64,000 nt of DNA from a candidate division FCPU426 bacterium (GTDB lineage: Bacteria; Oederibacteriota; Muellerivitia; Muellerivitales; DAHXKG01): the NCBI GenBank assembly GCA_027366525.1, contig DAHXKG010000004.1, forward strand, positions 1 to 64,000. The letters are read 5' to 3'. Below, one piece after another: positions 7,796 through 16,396 of the stretch. The notes beneath the pieces are model-generated. The model made no database searches. It was not told where the DNA came from and saw only the letters and a program-made list of their open reading frames with translations. Within the stretch, counting starts at the first letter, position 1. Every line of letters begins with the position of its first letter. Both the position numbers and the translations under genes were made by a program.

Positions 7796-10162
7796 ATGAA
7801 AACGGATACTTCTTGGAAGATTATCCAACGATTATTGATGACATTAAGTTTGATGAGTGTGATGTATAGTTATGGACTGGCCGCAAATATTCCGATTGAT
7901 CTTGGGGCGTCAACAACTCCAACCAAGGTTCCAACGGTTATTTCCAAAAAAACGATGCCATTAAAAACGACTAATTCCGTCATTCAATATGTTCATGAAA
8001 TGAATCTTTCTAATCAAAAATGGCAGGTTCAGTTGTATGGTCAAAACTTAAAGAAGCCGATGATTTCCATTCTTCCGGATGAACGGTTTTTATTTCGATT
8101 CCCCAATACCACTCTCCAAGTTCCATTTCTTTATAAACCCAATCAACCAACTGGGGTTGTGAAAATTCGAGCCGCGATGCATCCTCCCAAAGTGGCATGG
8201 GTAGTTATCAATGCAAAGGAGGGCACGCGGTTTGTTAATCTTCAACCAGTAGCACGAGGGTTTATTCTTACGCTTGAAAAACGCCAATCAGTGACATCAA
8301 ATAATATGGCTTTGAAAATTTCAAATTTACAAAAGCCCAAATCCGTTGTTGCAATTTCCAAACCGGTAGCACCCGCGAAACCACATACTGTGGTTGAAAA
8401 AATGCTTAGTCATTTGATCAACATTTCAGTCAATAGCACCTCGAAAAGTATGAAGATTGTTCTCACAACCGATTCACCCATCCGATATTTGGTTCGAACC
8501 TTGGTGCAACCGGATCGTTTATTGGTCCATTTTCCTAATACCAGCTTAAAAATAAAAAAACAAGTACGGCACTATGCGAATGGAAGTTCAGAAGTCAAAA
8601 AAGGCGGCTTGCTGGCAATGCAAATTAATCAATTGGGCTCATCTTTATCGCCAATTTCGGAAGTTATTTTAACAATGATTCCTGGAACGATTCATGAGGT
8701 TAATCGAACTTTAAACCAAGTGGTTATTACATTAACCGCGCCGAAACCATTAATAAGCCAAAAGCATGTTTATGGAAATATTGATCAACGAGTTTCGGCC
8801 GACTTAAATGGTGCAGATTTAAGTGCGGTTTTGAAAACATTAGGAACTGAAGCGGGATTTAATGTGAATATTTTTCCAGGCGTATCGGGAACAGTTAATG
8901 AAAGTTTTAAAAATATTCCTCTGAAAACGGCACTGGGCATTCTTTTATCACCTAATAATGATGGGTATGAAATACAAGGGAATGTATTAGAAATCGGCCC
9001 AATTGCAACTTTAAAAGCTGATAAAGCGGCACTACCACACATCACTCGAGTCATTAATCCCGGCAATATGACTGCCACTTATTTAGAAGGACTAATTGCT
9101 GCAGTACTCCCGCCGACGAACCAAGTTACGACTGTTGCCGATACGCAGCGAAATCTTTTAATTGTAAGTGGTACGCCATCGGATGTTTACCAATATGAAC
9201 GTATTATGCAAAGCTTGAATTTAGGTGCAGGAAAAACCAATGATCTCATAACGCGTGTCGTGCGATTGAACTATGCCGATCCCGTCAGTATGGCCACTCT
9301 TCTCACGCCGTACCTAACACCGGAGGGCAAAGTTCAAGCGGATGAGCAAAACGAGAGTATTATTATTTATGATACGGCCAGCAATATTCCAACTCTTTTG
9401 GATTTAGTTAAAGAACTAGATGTTCAACTCCCACAGGTTTTAATCGAAGCCAATATTGTTGAAGTCTCAAATCAAAATAACCTTTATACCGGGGTTAATT
9501 GGAATATGGCGGGATCCATTTCGAATAGTTCTGCGGTAACGGGTATTTTAGATCAACCGGTTGCCACTTCGGAAATCCAGAATCCCGGCTCTATTGCTTT
9601 TGGAACTTTAAAAAGCGGATTTAATGTTTCGGCAGAAATTCAGGAACTAGAGCAACACCAAAATGGAAAAATCATTTCGCAGCCTCGGGTTGCAACAGTT
9701 AGTGGAACACCCGCGATGATTCAGGAAATTGATAATGTTTTGTATGTGGAGCAAAATACGACCGTAGGATTAGGGGGTGCAACGACTTCATCCTATACGG
9801 TGGTAACGTTACCTTTGCCAATTCAACTTAATGTCACTCCTCGTATTACCACGAATGGTTTGATTACGACGGCCATGGCGGTTAGTATCACAACGGTTTC
9901 TGGACAGCCACCTCAAGTTCCAGGAGCTACGGCACCTCCTCCGACCACAGTTCAAACAGCCACAACGACGTTAACAGTCAAAAACGGGGAAACCATTGTT
10001 ATTGGTGGATTAGTGAGAGATACTTTAACCAAAACAGTTAATAAAATTCCGCTACTGGGTGATTTACCGATTATTGGCGCTCTATTTCAGAATGAAGACT
10101 ATCAAAAAGAACGCGAAGAACTCATCATCTTTGTTACGCCAACCTTGATCACGGATAATTAG
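7796..10162 (+). CDS. pilQ: Type IV pilus secretin PilQ
   Basis: Outer-membrane channel through which the pilus exits. At 788 residues it has a signal peptide (about 1-30), two AMIN-type peptidoglycan-binding domains (about 65-165 and 205-315), an STN/N0 domain beginning near VSADLNGADLSAVLKTL, N1-type secretin domains containing TVADTQRNLLIVSG, and the secretin core from about 555 with VLIEANIVEVS and the C-terminal TVKNGETIVIGGLV. The core ends KEREELIIFVTPTLI, the usual secretin end. AAGGAGA precedes the ATG. It is the last gene of pilMNOPQ; aroC follows after 55 bp. Confidence 0.97.
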   Translation: MKTDTSWKIIQRLLMTLSLMSVMYSYGLAANIPIDLGASTTPTKVPTVISKKTMPLKTTNSVIQYVHEMNLSNQKWQVQLYGQNLKKPMISILPDERFLFRFPNTTLQVPFLYKPNQPTGVVKIRAAMHPPKVAWVVINAKEGTRFVNLQPVARGFILTLEKRQSVTSNNMALKISNLQKPKSVVAISKPVAPAKPHTVVEKMLSHLINISVNSTSKSMKIVLTTDSPIRYLVRTLVQPDRLLVHFPNTSLKIKKQVRHYANGSSEVKKGGLLAMQINQLGSSLSPISEVILTMIPGTIHEVNRTLNQVVITLTAPKPLISQKHVYGNIDQRVSADLNGADLSAVLKTLGTEAGFNVNIFPGVSGTVNESFKNIPLKTALGILLSPNNDGYEIQGNVLEIGPIATLKADKAALPHITRVINPGNMTATYLEGLIAAVLPPTNQVTTVADTQRNLLIVSGTPSDVYQYERIMQSLNLGAGKTNDLITRVVRLNYADPVSMATLLTPYLTPEGKVQADEQNESIIIYDTASNIPTLLDLVKELDVQLPQVLIEANIVEVSNQNNLYTGVNWNMAGSISNSSAVTGILDQPVATSEIQNPGSIAFGTLKSGFNVSAEIQELEQHQNGKIISQPRVATVSGTPAMIQEIDNVLYVEQNTTVGLGGATTSSYTVVTLPLPIQLNVTPRITTNGLITTAMAVSITTVSGQPPQVPGATAPPPTTVQTATTTLTVKNGETIVIGGLVRDTLTKTVNKIPLLGDLPIIGALFQNEDYQKEREELIIFVTPTLITDN

Positions 10163-10217
10163 AGGGGAAGCCGTTTTTTTAAAATCCCAATTTTATTAGA
10201 AGCCTTTAGGAGGGTTT

Positions 10218-11381
10218 GTGTCCATCCGTTTTTTAACTGCCGGGGAATCGCATGGAAAAGGCTTAGTTGTTATTGTTGAAGGCTTTCCCGCACAATTAAC
10301 CATTTCGGAAGACGAAGTTAACCAAGAGTTGTATCGACGCCAGCAGGGTTATGGACGTGGTGGCCGCATGCTGATTGAGAAGGATAGGGCTGAATTTATA
10401 TCTGGCCTTCGACATGGCAAAACTCTTGGCTCTCCCATTGCTGTTTTAGTTCATAATCAGGATTATAAAAATTGGGAAAAGGTGATGAATCCGTTCCCGG
10501 TTGAAACCTTCAAAGGAAATCCACTTTTACGGCCACGACCTGGTCATGCTGATTTAGCAGGAGGGATCAAATACAATCATCGGGATTTACGAAATGTTTT
10601 GGAACGTGCTAGTGCACGGGAAACTACGATGCGAGTAGTGGCTGGCGCGTTAGCCAAAATTTTTCTTAAAGAGTTTAACGTTGCTATTCAAAGTCATGTG
10701 GTTCAATTGGGGAAAGCGCTTTCGAAAATCAATAGTTTGAAGTTGGACCAGATTAATGCCAAAGCAGATCGATCTCCGGTGCGTATGTTGGATTCAAGCG
10801 CCGAAAAAAAAGCCATTCAATTGATTGATCAAGCTAAAAAAAAAGGCGATACATTAGGTGGAATTTTTGAGGTCATAATTTCGGGTGTCCCAATGGGTTT
10901 GGGGAGTTATGTTCAATGGGACCGTAAATTGGATGGTCGGTTGGCCCAAGCCTTTTTAAGCATGCAAGCGGTAAAGGGTGTGGAATTTGGCAATGCTTTT
11001 GAAAATGCAACTCAATGGGGTTCAAAAGTTCATGATGAAATTGGTTATATGAAAAACAAGGGTTTTTTTCACTATTCGAATCATGCGGGTGGCATTGAAG
11101 GCGGGATGAGCAATGGGGAGAAAATATGGATTCGCGTAGCCAAAAAGCCGATTTCAACGCTTCGAACCCCGCTCAAGTCGATTGATATTGCAACGAAAAG
11201 AGAACTCAAGGCCGCTTATGAACGATCCGATGTATGTGCATTGCCAGCGGCTTCCGTTATTGGTGAAGCCATTAGTGCTTGGGTCATGATGGATTTTTTT
11301 GTCGAGAAATTTTCGGGTGATTTTCTTGATGAAATCAAAAAACGGTATCAGTTGTATTTAAAACATCTTCAAACTTATTGA
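10218..11381 (+). CDS. aroC: Chorismate synthase
   Basis: Converts EPSP to chorismate with reduced FMN, the last shikimate step. It has 387 residues. Signatures are GESHGKGL at the start, RQQGYGRGGRM, SGLRHGKTLGSPI, RPRPGHADLAGG, and RASARETTMRV. The GTG at 10218 follows TAGGAGGG. It is 9 bp from aroK, so aroCK form a unit; linkage of aroK to pilQ is also common in Proteobacteria (known there, conserved here). Confidence 0.97.
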   Translation: MSIRFLTAGESHGKGLVVIVEGFPAQLTISEDEVNQELYRRQQGYGRGGRMLIEKDRAEFISGLRHGKTLGSPIAVLVHNQDYKNWEKVMNPFPVETFKGNPLLRPRPGHADLAGGIKYNHRDLRNVLERASARETTMRVVAGALAKIFLKEFNVAIQSHVVQLGKALSKINSLKLDQINAKADRSPVRMLDSSAEKKAIQLIDQAKKKGDTLGGIFEVIISGVPMGLGSYVQWDRKLDGRLAQAFLSMQAVKGVEFGNAFENATQWGSKVHDEIGYMKNKGFFHYSNHAGGIEGGMSNGEKIWIRVAKKPISTLRTPLKSIDIATKRELKAAYERSDVCALPAASVIGEAISAWVMMDFFVEKFSGDFLDEIKKRYQLYLKHLQTY

Positions 11382-11390
11382 TCAAAAACT

Positions 11391-11930
11391 GTGGACATCT
11401 ATCAGCCTAATCTTATTTTAGTTGGATTAATGGGATCTGGGAAAACAGCTACAGGTCGCGAGTTGGCCAATTTAATTCATTTTAATTTCTTGGATATGGA
11501 TTATGAAATTGAACAAACCATGGGTAAGAAAATTCATGAAATTTTTGAACTCCATGGTGAAGATTTTTTCCGGGAGCAAGAGCATCTTTTTTTATCGACC
11601 GTGGTATTTCAGCAGCGCATGGTGTTATCTTGTGGTGGAGGATGCTGGGTAAACGATATATCAAGGAAAATGTTGCTAAAATCGGGTTGGTGTGTATGGC
11701 TTCAGGTCTCAGCAGAAGAAGCTTTTTATAGAATTTCTCGACATTTAGTCCAGCGCCCGCTCTTATCTAAAACCGAAAATCCACTTGAAACATTACAAAA
11801 ACTTAAAACTATTCGGGATCCACTGTATGAGCTTGCACATGCTTCGGTTGATACGGATGGATATTCACCTAAACAAGTTGCACAAGAAATTTATGAAATG
11901 ATTTTAAAGAAAAAACCATTTGAATTATAA
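11391..11930 (+). CDS. aroK: Shikimate kinase
   Basis: Phosphorylates shikimate at the 3-hydroxyl using ATP. It is 179 residues long, with Walker A GLMGSGKT, the DMDYEIEQ substrate Asp motif, FREQEHLFL (the conserved Arg of the FRxxE motif), SCGGGCWVN in place of the usual GGG loop, and the LID Arg in RPLL. The start is GTG at 11391 with only a weak ribosome site, 9 bp after aroC, suggesting translational coupling. aroB is not next to it here. Confidence 0.95.
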   Translation: MDIYQPNLILVGLMGSGKTATGRELANLIHFNFLDMDYEIEQTMGKKIHEIFELHGEDFFREQEHLFLSTVVFQQRMVLSCGGGCWVNDISRKMLLKSGWCVWLQVSAEEAFYRISRHLVQRPLLSKTENPLETLQKLKTIRDPLYELAHASVDTDGYSPKQVAQEIYEMILKKKPFEL

Positions 11931-12106
11931 ACAAAACTTTCAAAATTTCAAAATCAAGTAGAACCATAAATTAAAATGGAAAATCAAGCTTTTAACATGG
12001 ATTAAGTTTGACAAAATTTGTATACTAATTTTCCTACGGATAGAACGAAATGCATAACTGGGTACAACTAAAAACGATAAAATAATTTTTTAATTTTGAG
12101 AGGCCT

Positions 12107-13423
12107 ATTACGTCTGAGATTGAAGAATTAGAAAAAAAACTTAAAGAAAATCCGGATTCCCTAGTATTTGCTCGTCTGGCGGACGCCTACCGAAAAGAAA
12201 ACAAGCTTGAAGAGGCTTTCCGGGTTTGTAAAGACGGCCTTGAAAAGCGCCCCAATAATACGACGGCTCGTGTTATCTTAGGGAAAATTTATAAGGATCA
12301 GGGAAAAAGCACGGAAGCCATTGCTGAGTTCAAAAAGGCAATTGAACAAGATCCCGAGAACCTGATGGCTCATTCCTTTTTAGGCGAACTTTATGTGATG
12401 GGAAAAAATTTTACTTTAGCGATTGAGGCCTATCAAAAGGTGTTAGCCCTTAATCCGGACGACGAGATCGCTCAAACACGCTTGAAGCAAACGATTGAAA
12501 AAGTGACCGAAGTTTCCCCCAAAGAAGCGCAAAAGAAAGCTAACGCGGAAGTGAAAAAAGATGAAAAAAAGGCCGCGGCCAAAATTTCCACTGCGACAGT
12601 GACCATTGCGGAACTCTACATGCAACAAGGCCATTTTGAAAAGGCGGTTGAAGTCTTTCAAGAGCTGCTTGCAGAAGATCCTCAAAATTTATTATTGCGT
12701 CAAAAACTTTCTGAAGCCATGGAAACACATCAAAAACAGCGTTCCTTAGAAAACAGTGTCGTGGATAAATTGAAAAAAGATGAGTTTGTTCGACCGCCAG
12801 ACCTCAAGGAAGATAAAATCGAAGAAATTCTAGGTGTATCCAATGAGTCTAGTATCAAAGCCACTGCGCTGGATGACTCGAAATTTACAAGTGAAGACAT
12901 TCTTCAAGTCATGCAATTTAGCCAGTCCGAAGTCCCGCTGGAAGAAGAAACCAAAACCGAGCCTGCCGAAATAAAAAAACAATTAGTTGAAAAAAAGCAT
13001 TTAGAACCACTCACAAATGTGGTACAACAAGTAGGAAGCTCCGGAATTACGTTGGCAGCCGAGCCCGATTCCAAGAAACAAAGAAGTATGCAGGAATCAC
13101 TTGCAAAACTTCAGTCCGTGGAAGGTATTGTGAGTTGTGTTTTTTTTAATCCGAATGGAGATTTTTTAATGACAACCGGAATGACTATCGAACGAAATTT
13201 TTTCCAGAGTATTTTTCATATTTTAACAAATTCACAGCATGCAGAAGAGCAGCTTAATCATGGTTTGATTCGTCAAGTTATTCTTAAATCGGAGCAGGGG
13301 CAAATTTTTTTAATGAAAGTTGCTCAATATAATTTGATGGTTTTAGCCAATGAAAAAATTAATATCGGGCGACTCCGAGTCGTTTTAGAAACGACATTAA
13401 ACCGCTTGGCCTCAGCGGAGTAA
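12107..13423 (+). CDS. TPR protein with C-terminal roadblock/LC7-like domain
   Basis: A cytoplasmic protein of about 438 residues with no signal peptide. The N-terminal 110 residues form three TPR repeats (LVFARLADAYRKENKLEEAF, then VILGKIYKDQGKSTEA, then SFLGELYVMGKNFTLA). A fourth lies near residue 165 (AELYMQQGHFEKAVEVF). A charged linker follows, and from about 325 an LC7-like domain (LQSVEGIVSCVFFNPNGDFL). The first in-frame ATG, at 12365, would delete two and a half TPRs, and no ATG, GTG or TTG lies upstream in frame. GAGG at 12100-12103 is followed by ATT (12107) and ACG (12110), so a near-cognate start is likely. The adjacent gene encodes a free roadblock protein; they may dimerise (inference). 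Confidence 0.78.
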   Translation: MTSEIEELEKKLKENPDSLVFARLADAYRKENKLEEAFRVCKDGLEKRPNNTTARVILGKIYKDQGKSTEAIAEFKKAIEQDPENLMAHSFLGELYVMGKNFTLAIEAYQKVLALNPDDEIAQTRLKQTIEKVTEVSPKEAQKKANAEVKKDEKKAAAKISTATVTIAELYMQQGHFEKAVEVFQELLAEDPQNLLLRQKLSEAMETHQKQRSLENSVVDKLKKDEFVRPPDLKEDKIEEILGVSNESSIKATALDDSKFTSEDILQVMQFSQSEVPLEEETKTEPAEIKKQLVEKKHLEPLTNVVQQVGSSGITLAAEPDSKKQRSMQESLAKLQSVEGIVSCVFFNPNGDFLMTTGMTIERNFFQSIFHILTNSQHAEEQLNHGLIRQVILKSEQGQIFLMKVAQYNLMVLANEKINIGRLRVVLETTLNRLASAE

Positions 13424-13435
13424 TGTGAGCGAAAT

Positions 13436-13795
13436 ATGGATTTTAAAAAAATACTTCATGAGATTTTAGAACCGTTAGACGGCGCCTTGGGCGCTGGATT
13501 AATTGGCATGGATGGCATTGTGATTGATCAAATTTCAAATCAAGCTTCGCTGGATATGAATGTAGTTGGAGCGGAGTATTCAAGCATTATTAAAAATGCT
13601 CAGAAGGCTTCATCAGATTTTGGATTAGGAATGACGTCTGAGATTTTGATTGCCACCGATAAAACGGTTATTATCATGATGTTGGTCGCCAAAAACTATT
13701 TTGTAACCCTAGCGTTGCAAAATGAAAGTAATTTAGGGCGAGGCCGGTTGGAATTAAAAAGAGCTATTCCAAAATTTGAAAAGGACTTGTCCTAG
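13436..13795 (+). CDS. Roadblock/LC7 domain protein (MglB-like)
   Basis: A 119-residue single-domain protein. The pattern ILEPLDGALGAGLIGMDGIVIDQ, then a helix (YSSIIKNAQKASSDFG) and strands ILIATDKTVIIMMLV is that of the roadblock/LC7 superfamily. MglB, a member, is the activating protein and nucleotide-exchange partner of the small GTPase MglA, which controls polarity of type IV pili in Myxococcus (known there). No GTPase gene is present in this window. It lies 12 bp after the TPR-roadblock gene, so the two are co-expressed. Function here is inferred only from family and neighbours. Confidence 0.75.
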   Translation: MDFKKILHEILEPLDGALGAGLIGMDGIVIDQISNQASLDMNVVGAEYSSIIKNAQKASSDFGLGMTSEILIATDKTVIIMMLVAKNYFVTLALQNESNLGRGRLELKRAIPKFEKDLS

Positions 13796-13800
13796 CGGCA

Positions 13801-14631
13801 GTGAATCAGAATGATCAATTGGTGAATGCATCTTCTCCCCCCAAGACCTATTTGGGCATACGAGCGATTTTTCAGTCGTGGTTTTGGCGCTATTATGATT
13901 TTTTATGGACAATTATGTTCATTAATTTGGTATGGATCGCCAGTATAGTTGGTCTGGGTTTCTGGGGCTGGAAAGTAATGGAGCGGTTCTCGTTAGAGTA
14001 TCAAAAATTTATAATTGTTGGTATTGATTTAACGGTCATGGGTTGGCTCAGTCTAATATGCGCATACAGTGTTTTTAAGATTGTTATTGAGCGCACATTT
14101 GATATTCAAGACATTTGGCGCAACATGCGAAAATTTTGGATGAAAGGGCTAATCCTGTTTTTTTTATGGATCGGCATGATAGGGCTAACGATATTCAATA
14201 TATATTTTTATTTTCATTGGGCCCATGTTTCTAAATTCGTTGGGGATGCCTTGGCGGTGCTGGTGGGATGGATTTTTCTTGTAGGACTAGGGACAATCAC
14301 ATACCAATGGCCGCTTCTTTTTTTCCAGAATTTATCGATTGGAAAAATATGGTATCGATCGTTTTTGCTGTTTTTGGAGAATAATATCCTGATTATGGTA
14401 GTGCTAATCAGCGAAGTGGTTTTAAGTTTGATTTTTTCGATAGCCCTTCCAATATGGTTAATTGCGGGTTTGGCATTTTTCTTTTCATTTCACTGCGTGC
14501 TACTTGAAAAACATTTGTTAAAGCATAAAATAACGTATAACGATCAGGAACTCGCAGAGGTTCTTCAAATATTGGAGATTGAAAAAAAAAGAACTTTTCG
14601 GGATATTTTGAAGCCATGGGAAAGCAAATGA
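13801..14631 (+). CDS. Polytopic membrane protein of unknown function
   Basis: A 276-residue protein with about six predicted membrane helices (near 37-62, 77-100, 115-142, 152-172, 195-230) and a short C-terminal cytoplasmic tail rich in Lys and Glu. I do not recognise the family. The start is GTG at 13801, with no strong ribosome site, five bases after the roadblock gene. The end overlaps the FtsB-like gene by four bases (ATGA). Its location between a roadblock protein and a divisome protein suggests an envelope or polarity role, which is guilt by association only. Confidence 0.6.
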   Translation: MNQNDQLVNASSPPKTYLGIRAIFQSWFWRYYDFLWTIMFINLVWIASIVGLGFWGWKVMERFSLEYQKFIIVGIDLTVMGWLSLICAYSVFKIVIERTFDIQDIWRNMRKFWMKGLILFFLWIGMIGLTIFNIYFYFHWAHVSKFVGDALAVLVGWIFLVGLGTITYQWPLLFFQNLSIGKIWYRSFLLFLENNILIMVVLISEVVLSLIFSIALPIWLIAGLAFFFSFHCVLLEKHLLKHKITYNDQELAEVLQILEIEKKRTFRDILKPWESK

Positions 14632-14915
14632 AAAAAAAATACCATTGGGAAGTTTTAGCCGCCATTATTTTGATGGCGTATTTAATTATTAGTGGGAATC
14701 AGGGACTTTGGGAATTATATCATCTCCATCAGCAAAAAAATTATCTTCAAATTCAAAATGTTAAACTCAAGCAAGATATTCATCGCGATCAGGAGGAGTA
14801 CAAGCATGGTGAAGATTTATTCATGATCGAAAAACAAGCACGAGAAGAATTAGACTTAGCTAAACCGGGTGAAATTATTTATCGGTTTATTCCCTCATCC
14901 AAAAATAACGAATAA
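14628..14915 (+). CDS. FtsB/DivIC-like septum formation protein
   Basis: A small bitopic protein of about 95 residues: short basic cytoplasmic end, one membrane helix (about 6-25), a coiled coil beginning near LHQQKNYLQIQNVKLKQD, and the family end EKQAREELDLAKPGEIIYRF. FtsB/DivIC joins FtsL and FtsQ/DivIB to activate septal wall synthesis. The ATG at 14628 forms an ATGA overlap with the previous gene; an ATG at 14616 is also possible. The match to the COG2919 pattern (REELGLxKPGE) is good for so short a protein. Confidence 0.85.
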   Translation: MKKKYHWEVLAAIILMAYLIISGNQGLWELYHLHQQKNYLQIQNVKLKQDIHRDQEEYKHGEDLFMIEKQAREELDLAKPGEIIYRFIPSSKNNE

Positions 14916-14981
14916 ATGATTTGAAAATTTTAAATGCTTAAGAAGAGGAACGCTTGCTCTTCCATGAATGATGCTTATAGT

Positions 14982-15009
14982 TGACATCTTTTATAAGAGC
15001 AGGTATTCT
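14982..15009 (+). promoter_or_regulatory. Promoter of the tRNA-Leu/tRNA-fMet pair
   Basis: TTGACA (14982-14987), 16 bp, then TATTCT (15004-15009), placing a start site near 15016, about 28 bases before the tRNA-Leu. No separate promoter is visible in the 46 bp between the two tRNAs. Confidence 0.65.
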
Positions 15010-15043
15010 AGCACCTCATGATACATGTAGGTGAGTCATGTTT

Positions 15044-15131
15044 GCCGAGATGGCGGAACTGGCAGACGCAAGGGACTTAAAATCCCTCGGGCCTAAAGCC
15101 CGTCCCGGTTCGATTCCGGGTCTCGGCACCA
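15044..15131 (+). tRNA. tRNA-Leu (anticodon UAA)
   Basis: An 88-nt class II tRNA with encoded CCA. Acceptor GCCGAGA pairs with TCTCGGC; discriminator A and CCA at 15128-15131. The anticodon stem-loop is AGGGACTTAAAATCCCT, giving TAA. A long variable arm (CGGGCCTAAAGCCCG) and the TTCGATTC T-loop are all present. Confidence 0.97.
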
Positions 15132-15177
15132 TTAGGCATGAGTTGGATTAAACGTCTGAACTTACAATAATATTCAT

Positions 15178-15254
<77 letters not shown>

Positions 15255-15333
15255 AATTTCATTTCATATCCGAATTTCCATTTGAATAATACGGATATAC
15301 GTTTGATTGAACCGATAAAACTGAGAGAATGGA

Positions 15334-15567
15334 ATGGCAGAAACGATTCATGTTTTTCTTGAAACCAAAGGTCGATGTGGGAAAATAGTTACTATCGTGA
15401 AGGGTTTTACACGCTCAAAAGATTTTTTGGAGACGCTGGCAAGCGCTTTAAAAAAAAGTTGTGGAGTTGGGGGCACCTTAAAAGGATCAACGATTGAACT
15501 TCAAGGTGATGTTCGCCAACTGAGCAAGAGCATATTAGAAAAACAAGGATTTTTAGTTAAACTTTAG
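15334..15567 (+). CDS. SUI1/eIF1-like translation factor (YciH family)
   Basis: A 77-residue protein matching the SUI1 core: KGRCGKIVTIVKGF, the helix LETLASALKKSCGVGGT, then STIELQGDVR and a C-terminal QGFLVKL strand. Eukaryotic eIF1 enforces start-codon selection; bacterial YciH is reported to bind the 30S subunit and affect initiation complexes. Here it sits directly after the initiator tRNA gene, a suggestive arrangement. Length is short for YciH (about 108 in E. coli) because the N-terminal tail is missing; the core is complete. Confidence 0.9.
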   Translation: MAETIHVFLETKGRCGKIVTIVKGFTRSKDFLETLASALKKSCGVGGTLKGSTIELQGDVRQLSKSILEKQGFLVKL

Positions 15568-15597
15568 TTTTATTTTCGTGGTCGTATTTGTTTATTT

Positions 15598-16392
15598 ATG
15601 AAAAAAATTCAACAAACACCTTCTGCAATTGCTTCATGGCTTCCTGTTTTCCATGAGTTCCTGCCTAAATTAGTTTTACTCGGCGGAAAAACAATTGGAT
15701 TATATCCCCGCGCGCTGATGGAAAAACCGACACAGGATTTTTTTCTTAGTGAGACCATCTGGGGTATTCCCCATCCGGATACAACGGCGCATTTATTAGA
15801 ATCGCACTTAATTCGTTCAGGATTTCAAAAACGAAAATTACAATCCAGAGGCTTCTTCCCCTTTGAAATCGCATCAGGCTATTTTAGAGAAGATCTGGGC
15901 GAAGTTGGATTTTTAGTTCCGATTTCCACGCCCCAAAGTCGCTTTGCTCCATTAAAAGCCGTGAAAAGTAAACGGTATGAATTTTTATGGAAAGAAACTA
16001 ACTGTGTGGATGTGTCATATTTAAATCAAAATTATGAGGTCAATATTCCGGTAGTAGGACGACTTGTTTTGGCTTTAGGGCTGCAAATGCAAACGGGGAG
16101 AACCCTGCGATTTAAAATCGATAATGCCTCAGAGGCGATTTTTTTGACGCTGTGTTTGTTAATTCATCATGATGAATTATTAGAAGAGGCACTAATCGAT
16201 TTATCGGAAATTCGTCCACTAAGCTTATTGCGGGAACTAAAAATGACATGGAAACAGCATGCGCCCGGAGACATTGCTTGGACTTTGGCGCTTAAAAAAT
16301 ATTTATCAATTTTTAAAGAAATTAAACCCGTGGAAATTCATACATGGTACTGGAAATTTTTATCTCAGTTGAATCGAAATTTAGTAGAGTAA
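15598..16392 (+). CDS. Hypothetical cytoplasmic protein (possible degenerate nucleotidyltransferase fold)
   Basis: A 264-residue protein with no signal peptide or membrane helix. I do not recognise the family with confidence. The order of an N-terminal LVLLGGKTIGLYP strand-turn, KPTQDFF where nucleotidyltransferases have TxDxD, an IRSGFQKRKLQSRG segment, an FLVP strand, and a helical C-terminal half resembles AbiEii-type nucleotidyltransferases. The second catalytic acidic residue appears to be absent, and this is a pattern guess. The ATG at 15598 lacks an obvious ribosome site. It ends 4 bp before the FolM-like gene, so the two are probably co-transcribed. Confidence 0.5.
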   Translation: MKKIQQTPSAIASWLPVFHEFLPKLVLLGGKTIGLYPRALMEKPTQDFFLSETIWGIPHPDTTAHLLESHLIRSGFQKRKLQSRGFFPFEIASGYFREDLGEVGFLVPISTPQSRFAPLKAVKSKRYEFLWKETNCVDVSYLNQNYEVNIPVVGRLVLALGLQMQTGRTLRFKIDNASEAIFLTLCLLIHHDELLEEALIDLSEIRPLSLLRELKMTWKQHAPGDIAWTLALKKYLSIFKEIKPVEIHTWYWKFLSQLNRNLVE

Positions 16393-16396
16393 GAGT

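Noticed and set aside
12008-12026. TTGACA and TATACT before the TPR gene as a promoter
   Set aside because: The hexamers are only 7 bp apart, too close to act together.
12365-13423. ATG at 12365 as the start of the TPR gene
   Set aside because: It would cut off clear TPR repeats encoded in the same frame upstream.
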